A program made the translations under genes and the position numbers. A model generated the notes under the pieces. The model was not told the DNA's origin. It saw only the letters and a program-made list of their open reading frames with translations, and did not search any database. A stretch of DNA of 64,000 nucleotides from Molossus alvarezi (Eukaryota > Chordata > Mammalia > Chiroptera > Molossidae): positions 106,409,890 to 106,473,889 of the forward strand of contig CM073889.1 in NCBI GenBank assembly GCA_037176705.1. Reading direction: 5' to 3'. Below are positions 57,401 to 64,000 of this stretch, piece by piece; position 1 is the stretch's first letter; each line of letters begins with the position of its first letter.

Positions 57401-57925
57401 TTTTTTAAGTCTCTGTAAACTTAAAATTCATTCTGCAGATGCTGAATAAATGCTTATTGTTTACTAAAAATTGTATGGCCTTGGTGCAAAGAAATTCTTA
57501 AGACTGTCAGGCTTTGAGAGATTTTATTTTCACCCTTGCTGATTCATAGTTTTTCTGCCTTGGGCTTTCCTTCTATCAAAGTAATGTGGAAAGGCAAATG
57601 TGTCACATACTGAGCCAGAATTATTTTCTATTTTAATTCTATTGAGGAACTTCGGCAAATATAATATGTACTGGTTTTACAACCAGCCAATGTACTTGAT
57701 TTAGTCTGTCAACATATAAAACTTGGTCCCGGAGACTAAAAGCTGTGTAGAGCATCCATGGACATTAAGAGGAATAGACGTAAGCAACCAACTAATGAAT
57801 ACTTTGACTTACAAGTAATCCATATATACAAATGGTCACTAACATCCTATCAAATCCATTCTATTACAGGTAACATCACCACTTGCATGGTAAAAAAAAA
57901 AAAGAACTTTTAGAAGTTTTATGGA
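57401..57925. other. No gene recognised
   Basis: AT-rich sequence with a 12-base A run near 57892-57903. Confidence 0.4.
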
Positions 57926-57929
57926 TCAA

Positions 57930-58115
57930 CAATGGGAACACATTAAATTGGATCCCTACCTCACACCATACACAAAAATCATGTCCAGGTATACTAAAAT
58001 AATTGAAGATGAAAGGACTAGCTATAAAGTTCATACTATATAAAACCAATATAAGAAAGTATCTTCATGACCTCAGGGCATGGAAGAAAAAATTAACCCA
58101 CCTCATAGACAGTGT
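57930..58115 (+). repeat. Ancient L1 ORF2 fragment
   Basis: 'ggatccctacctcacaccat', 'acacaaaaatcatgtccagg' and 'aattgaagatgaaaggacta' encode the DPYLTPYTK-type motif of the L1 ORF2 linker region. Frame is lost afterwards. Confidence 0.6.
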
Positions 58116-59100
58116 CTACCTAGGCTATACACCACTGTTAAATGTCCCACATGTCACCTCTGGGTAATGGACATGTGAGGTAACTCACCATATCTTTGTA
58201 CCAACAGGAGAAGGGGGTCATGGATTAGCATGGGTGTCACAGCTGGCCTCTGTTGTGATGGCCTAACATTCTGTTGGTCACTGCTTGCCCTGCTGGCTTC
58301 TGTGGCTGAAACCTGCATTTGGGAGATTTTTGGTCTTTTCCTTCTTAGCACAGCAAAGGCCTGGTTCCTTCTCAAGTGACCCCGTCTCAGCGCAACTTTT
58401 GCTCCTACTTTGTATCTCTGACATGTGAAAGTGATTTGCATTTGCAATTTAGCCTGAGTCATCTCCTCAGCAGGCGTGGCCACAGGACCAATTCATCATT
58501 GCAGTGATTCCTGGTAATCTCACCAGCCAGAAGCAAGTTGGAACGTCTATATGTTTTTGAAGGCAAAGGAAACTAAGTCAGATAGGAAACTTGGTTCTAG
58601 GGTACTCATTTCAACCTGTCCTTATTATGTCATAGCAACATTTTTGTTATGAGTCATAGATTGGTGTAGAGAGGGTAGGAGATTATTCTATGATATGGTC
58701 TTCTTTCGGAATATCAAATAAGAAACAGGAAAACGCCCTGGACTCTTCGATTTTTGTGATCTTCACTGAGGCGGGAGGGGGACGTGGAGGGTGCCTCTGC
58801 CATGTTGGGATCTGACTCTGTCTCCCTTCCTATCCCCAGCGTCATCTTGGACTAGCAGAAGTTTTCCCTTTCCCTGTCTATGCAGCAATACCCTTCCCTA
58901 TATCAGATCTTCTCTTTCCAGGAACACATTTACTCTGCTCCTTTCCCTGGGGCCATAATGGCACCGAGGGTACAGAATAAAACACAGTGACTTTCTGAGA
59001 CGGGAATAAAATCTAACCTCCCATGCACACAGCCTTTGATGAGTCAGAAACAACAACACCCCCATATGCGCAACACACCCAAACATTGTAGTGACTTCTA
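58116..59100. other. No gene recognised
   Basis: A 109-codon minus-strand frame at 58154-58483 has no domain I know. No named repeat. Confidence 0.4.
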
Positions 59101-59104
59101 ATCA

Positions 59105-60560
59105 GAAGAAATTCATTTATTAATTCAACATATATTTTTTGTGTCTCCCATGTAGGTACAGTGTTATAGAAAACCAGAGAAAGCTCTTATATAAATGAAG
59201 TTATATTTCCTATTTTAAGGAAAGAAGTAATAAAATAAAGAAATATATATTCTACCAGGTTATCATAAACTGCTAAGGAAAAACAAAGCAGGGTAGCAGC
59301 AGAGAGGTTGACAGATGGATGGAAAGATACTATGTTGGATGTGAGGACCAAGGAAGTCAGCTCTTAAAAAACGACTTTCAAGCAGGAACCAGAACAAGGA
59401 AAAGAAGCCGTGTGGACATCTGGTGAAAGGTCGTTTGAGGCAAAGAAAATAGCAAGTCAAAGGCCCTGAGTCATGAGCACACTGAGCATGTTGAAGGATT
59501 GTTATGGAGGCCACTGTAGTGCGAGAGGAAGATGAGGTCAGAGAGATGGGGACAGGGAAAACCACACTCTTCGATCACAAATTTGAGTTTTATTCTGCAT
59601 GATTTGAGAAACCACACGGCAATTTCTAGCAGAAGAGTGATAGTATCTAATTTAGATTTAAAAAAAAAAACTTTTTCCTTTATTGATTTTCAGAGAGAGA
59701 GGAAGGGAGAGGGAGAGAGATAGAAACATTGATGAGAGACAACATCGACTGGCTGCCTCCTGCATGCCCCCCACTGGGGATTGGACCTGCAACCTGGGCA
59801 TGTGCCCTGACCGGGAATCAAACCAGCGGCCTCTTGGTACATGGGGCGATGCTCAACCACTGAGCCTCACCAGCTGGGCTAATTTAGATTTTCAAAGAAG
59901 CCCTCTGGATGCTGTGTTGGGAATGGACTTCAGGAGCAAATGTGAAAGCTGAGAGACCAGTTGGGAGGCTGGGTCAGACCAAGCAACTAGCTGCAGACGT
60001 GGGGAGAAACAGCTGAATTCTGAAGATATTTGAAGATAAAGCCAGTGGGATTTAGAGATGGAGTGTTAAAAAAAAAAAAAATCAAACTGATTCCAAGGTC
60101 TGGGACCTGGTAGCGTGGAGATGAGAGACAGTGGGAGGAGCAGTTTGGAGATGGGGCGGGAGTTCCGTGGTGGACACGTGCGGGGTGCACTTCTAAGCCA
60201 GAGCGAGCTGGTAGATTGGTGACTGGATCTGAGAGCCTGGAGCTCTGGGAGTCTAGCCCCGAGTAAAGCTGCTAACGGGAGTCCTGACTTAGACACGACA
60301 CTGAGAGCCATCGTGCTGGAAGAGATCGCCTAGGGCGGGACTTTAGAGAGAAGAGAAATGAGGGGTAGGCATGAAATGGCCTTGCAGCACTCTAGCGTCT
60401 AGATGTCACGGATCTGGGCAGAATACAGGAAAAGGAGACAAAGCAGTCACCGGGACAAGGGGAACGTGAGAAGAATGTTGAAATGAATGAAGCGTTCCAA
60501 GGAGGAGGGAGTGTGTCCAGTGCAGGTGGTCAGTAGAGAGAACTGACCCTTGGCCCTGGA
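59105..60560 (-). repeat. L2 LINE, long copy, interrupted by Ves
   Basis: Complement of L2 in order: 'aaattcatttattaattcaa' (3' end), 'aggaaaaacaaagcagggta', 'ggccctgagtcatgagcaca', 'agatgaggtcagagagatgg', 'gagttttattctgcatgatt', then after the SINE 'ccctctggatgctgtgttgg', 'gagagaccagttgggaggct' and further purine-rich text to about 60560 in the reverse-transcriptase region. No frame survives. Confidence 0.8.
59660..59878 (-). mobile_element. Ves SINE (type B) nested in L2
   Basis: The minus-strand copy has a perfect 13-bp TSD, ctaatttagattt, at 59647-59659 and 59879-59891. The body is 'tttattgattttcagagaga', 'aacattgatgagagacaaca', 'gctgcctcctgcatgccccc', 'cactggggattggacctgca' and 'acctgggcatgtgccctgac', with head 'ctcaaccactgagcctcacc'. 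Confidence 0.96.
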
Positions 60561-60564
60561 ATGT

Positions 60565-61425
60565 GGGGGCTATTGGTGCCTGGAGAGTCACTGTCTGTGG
60601 GACCTCAGCAAGGGGGTTCAACAGAGGAAGGGCAGGGGGAGAAAAGCGTCTAGAGCATGTGGATTTTGATATAAACATCTTTAAGCCTTTACTCTGTGGC
60701 CTAGCACGGGTCCCTTGAGGGGCAGAACAAAACGGAGAAACCGCCTTCTCTCTCCCGGAAAAGGGCCAGCCCTGAGCAGCCCAGCACAGGGAACGCAAGT
60801 CCCTCGAGCTCCTCCAGCAGCCAGGAATAAGCTTTGTCTGAGCTGCTGGTCCCTACTCATGTGCTTAACAAGCGGAACTCATCTTTGTTAAATCAACACC
60901 TCCCTGAGCCTCTGCCCAGCTCCTCCAGCCCCTCCGCTGCCGTCCGGAGCACAGTCCCAGTTAAAATGGGCAGCCTGCCTGTGGGAGCCACGAACGGAGA
61001 GCCTGGAGCTTATTCACGCTGTGCGCTGGAGAGCAAAGACGGAAGGGCTTGCTAAGTGGCATAACAAATAAACCTCCTGTTTATCTGACCCTGCATTCCA
61101 AGGAGCTCCATGGACCTTAAAGACATTAGCTCATTCCTTCTCTTTCCTGTTTAGCGAGTCAGTTTCCTTGGGCTCTATTTTACTGGTGAATAAAATAATG
61201 TAAAACCAAGAATCCATGGCAATCTTGGGGCCTGGATCATCCAGCATTATTGGGACGCCTTCTGTGGCTCAAGAACCCGTGGGGGTGAAGGAGTCATGTT
61301 AGAGTGTATATTGAATGGGGGAGACAGCGCGTGAATATCTCAGGTGCAATCTAAGTACAAGCCTGTAAGTGTGATGCTGACCTGAGCTTTGTATGCACAC
61401 GGGGTTGTGTGAGGGCTCAGCTTCT
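60565..61425. other. No gene recognised
   Basis: Frames at 60406-60798 (minus) and 60834-61055 (plus) have no domain. No named repeat. Confidence 0.4.
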
Positions 61426-61429
61426 GGCT

Positions 61430-61585
61430 TCACAGTCTGACTCCACACCTGCTATGATATCACTATGCTTCTGCTTCTCCAGCTGGAAGATGAAGATTGT
61501 AATCGCAGCACCCGAGGACTCAATGGCATACAACAGGTAAAGGACTTACTAGAGCCTGGCACAGAGTAAGCACTCATTATGACAT
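61430..61585 (+). repeat. MIR SINE, diverged
   Basis: 'agctggaagatgaagattgt', 'aacaggtaaaggacttacta' and 'gagcctggcacagagtaagc' fit the MIR 3' half on the plus strand. Confidence 0.6.
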
Positions 61586-61774
61586 TTGTTTAGATATATT
61601 TATAATTATAATTATTATTTAAAAAGAAAAAATAAAATACTAAAAATCCTTCTGACTTATTCTAACAAGAGAGAGAGAGATAAATATTCGACCAACCTGC
61701 TTCTACGTATAGAGATGGTTGAATGAGAAGAAAGAAGTTCTATCCAGAAATTTGGTATCACAAACAGAAAACTA

Positions 61775-62580
61775 TTGTATTAGTTAGGGTAATTCTAGCT
61801 ATTCTAAGTGAAGCCCCGAATTTCAGTGGCTTAACACACCAGACAATGATTTCTCAATCACGTAAGAGCAATGGGCACATGAACAGGTAGCAGAGCAATC
61901 CTGACCCAGACTGATGCCACTTGCAACATGCGGCTTTCAAGGTCACATTAGGAGTTATTTTCATTCCAAAAAAGGGAAAAAGCATGGTGAGCACGCTCAA
62001 CCAGATCAACCCGCCAACTTCAGAACCTACAGGTATGGTCAGCAAGACCTTCTGCACTTGTGAACAAACTGTACAGAAGGCGCTTGTCCTTGCCTGGTCC
62101 CATCTGCCTTCAAGTCCACTGTTTTCTCCTCTGCTTGTGCGGGGTAGGGAGGCTGACCTTTGAGGGTTGTTTTTCCAGGCTCCCGTGTCAGAAGGCTCCC
62201 AGCTCCCTCCGCCCTGGGAAGCACTGGTGGGAAACTGTAAGGTGGGAGGAAGGAGAGAAGTCAAGGTATCTCTCCTGCCTCCTAACTTGGGACAGCATCT
62301 CCAACTACAGCTTCATCTACTTCTAGACTTCAGTTCCACAGCCAGACCTGTGGGGCAAGGATTCCTTGGATGATCCCAGACCTTGGGTCTGATAACACAG
62401 CCCGTCCTGGTCCTCCAGCTTAGGGGTAGCAGGGGATTCCTGCGGCTGCTATCTCTGCATCCCGACCAGCCCACACAGCTCATCACTCCTGGACCAGGTA
62501 ACCGGTCACTGATTAACAGTCACCGATTCTGTAGGCTGAGATTGGTTTCTGCTTTCCTGATGGAAGCCTAACTGATACAA
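61775..62580. repeat. Old interspersed repeat with short terminal inverted repeats
   Basis: The left end ttgtattagttagg and the right end cctaactgatacaa are inverted repeats with one mismatch in 14. Internal text such as 'tttcagtggcttaacacacc' occurs in a common mammalian repeat. There is no coding frame and no clear target duplication, so the class is uncertain and the two ends might belong to different repeats. Confidence 0.4.
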
Positions 62581-64000
62581 CTGCAAATGCTAAGAGAGGA
62601 AATAAAGAAATTTTCATCAAAATAGATTGGTAAATTAGTTACATTGATAAAAAATGTAAGTCAGTATATTCATTTATACTGATAGACATGTAATGGGGAC
62701 TTTGCAGGTCAATCCAGCAACAACAGCTTCCTCCCTTGTGACAAATGACTCCGTGGCTGGGTCCTGCAGCTGGAGCTGATCAGAGGTACGCTGAGATGAA
62801 AGCTCAGGTCTGAAGAAGTCTCAAACCCTTCTCTTAGCGGAGCAGCAAAACATGCCAGTATTTGAGGAATGCCGCCTCCTGTCAACTCTTTTGTGTCACA
62901 TCCCTTTGCCTGGCTGTCACCCCTCACTAAAATGTTATCACCAATGATGACAAGTTTGCAGGGTCAGACATGCAGAACCACGTGGAAGGCCCGTTTGTCA
63001 TCAGTACCCTTGGCCTCTGCTGGGACACGGAGCTTCTCCAGAGCCTTCCTGCCCTTCCTCCTTCTCGGGGCATCTACCTGCTGCCACGGTGTTGGGATTT
63101 CTCCCCTTGGGAGGGAAGATCTCACTGATGCTTTACGGCTCCTGTGATCTGAGGCTCCTTTCCCATTTACTTAAATTTGTTCTGTTTCCAGAAGGGTTGG
63201 TGCGGGGGCAAGAAAAGGAAGCAAAAAAGGAAATTTCCAAGTTCCTCAGTACCTGGGTAAAGGAGATGTTTTGCAACAAGGAGTTTCCCTCATCCCTGGA
63301 GTCACCTTTCAGAGGAAACAGCCCGGCCCCTTCCATGAAAGAACCCAGCCCTGCCAAAAAGGAAATGCTAATAACATTGGCATTCAGGAGTCAGTGTGGT
63401 ATAGCCGGCCAGGACTCACTCACACCAGGATTGATCATTCCTGACTCCAGATGCTATCTGGGACATGGGGTTTCCCTCTTGCTTCTTTGGTACTATTTCC
63501 TCCTGCAAACAAAAGCTCTTTACGTGGTGAGTAATTTGTAAAGCATAAATTGGACTCATAAATAGATATTTATTTTTACGTAAATCTTGGCAAACTGAGG
63601 TAGCTACTTTACAGAGGTGATTAAAATTTAAAAGGCACCATTGTGAGTAGAAGATAATAAACGGTTGTTATTTACAATGGGCAAATTTACAATAAAATGG
63701 TAAATTTATTTTAATAAATAATAATTTTATATTTATGGACAGTCATTTATAGACAAGATAATAAAAATGTCCATTTCTGCTTCCTGGATTTCTCTGTGCT
63801 GCATATAAATCAAATCCTTCACTCAACGCGGAGCTCGCTGTTTTATCAGAGTCGTGAAGTCAGTTTTCTTTATAATAAATTACTTTATTGATTTGGTTGG
63901 AGTTCAGCTCCAAATATAGCAGAATAACGCTAATGGCCCAAGAAAGAGAGGGAAATGAGAGAGCATTTTATCAGCATGTTTCAGAGTCGCAGGTAAAAAC
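62581..64000. other. No gene recognised; AT-rich end of window
   Basis: The 150-codon frame at 63089-63541 has no recognisable domain. 63540-64000 is AT-rich, repeat-free, with homeodomain-type cores (ctaatggcc near 63928) and could be conserved noncoding sequence. Confidence 0.35.

Noticed and set aside
58154..58483. 109-codon minus-strand frame
   Set aside because: No domain recognised, and no repeat or exon context to support it.
63089..63541. 150-codon plus-strand frame
   Set aside because: No motif or neighbouring exon signal; chance frame most likely.

Overview
The window looks like nuclear DNA from a bat, most likely a microbat (Yangochiroptera). The main evidence is about a dozen copies of a tRNA-derived SINE of the Ves type. 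Several carry clear target-site duplications (TSDs), and they occur alongside L1 elements in good condition and much older mammalian repeats (MIR, L2, ancient L1, hAT MITEs). I could not determine the bat family or the locus.

I found no intact protein-coding gene in 64 kb. The open frames are short, lack family motifs, or lie inside repeats. The window therefore reads as intergenic or deep intronic sequence. The only frames with a clear protein identity belong to LINE elements, and all of those are broken.

Layout: 1-8 kb is mostly unrecognised sequence with old SINE/DNA-transposon pieces, a perfect 10-bp-arm inverted repeat with RUNX-type cores (5298-5319) and a C-rich minisatellite (about 6.3-6.56 kb). 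8-12.3 kb holds two opposed MIRs, a Ves, a long L2 and a 286-bp polypurine tract. 12.88-15.05 kb holds the most notable element: a 2.17-kb LINE with an L1-like 5' region, ORF1 and an L1-like 3' UTR but no ORF2, bounded by a perfect 14-bp TSD. It matches the half-L1 (HAL1) architecture and sits inside an L2-derived segment that occurs a second time 1.6 kb upstream. 15-38 kb is old repeat relics, Ves copies, a CTAT microsatellite and candidate conserved AT-rich blocks. 38.5-46.35 kb holds two minus-strand L1s: a 5'-truncated copy with an 18-bp TSD, and a near full-length copy with a 13-bp TSD that was later hit by a Ves with a perfect 16-bp TSD. 46-64 kb is mostly unrecognised sequence with MIR, L2, ancient L1, more SINEs and one AT-rich block around 57.2 kb containing a POU octamer.

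The elements belong together mechanistically. Ves (a pol III SINE) and HAL1 (no reverse transcriptase of its own) would both need the endonuclease/reverse transcriptase of an autonomous L1. Nesting gives a relative order: L2, MIR and hAT pieces first, then HAL1 and L1 insertions, then at least one Ves into the L1. Family names come from recognising consensus-like sequence by eye. No database search was run, and boundaries without a stated TSD are approximate.
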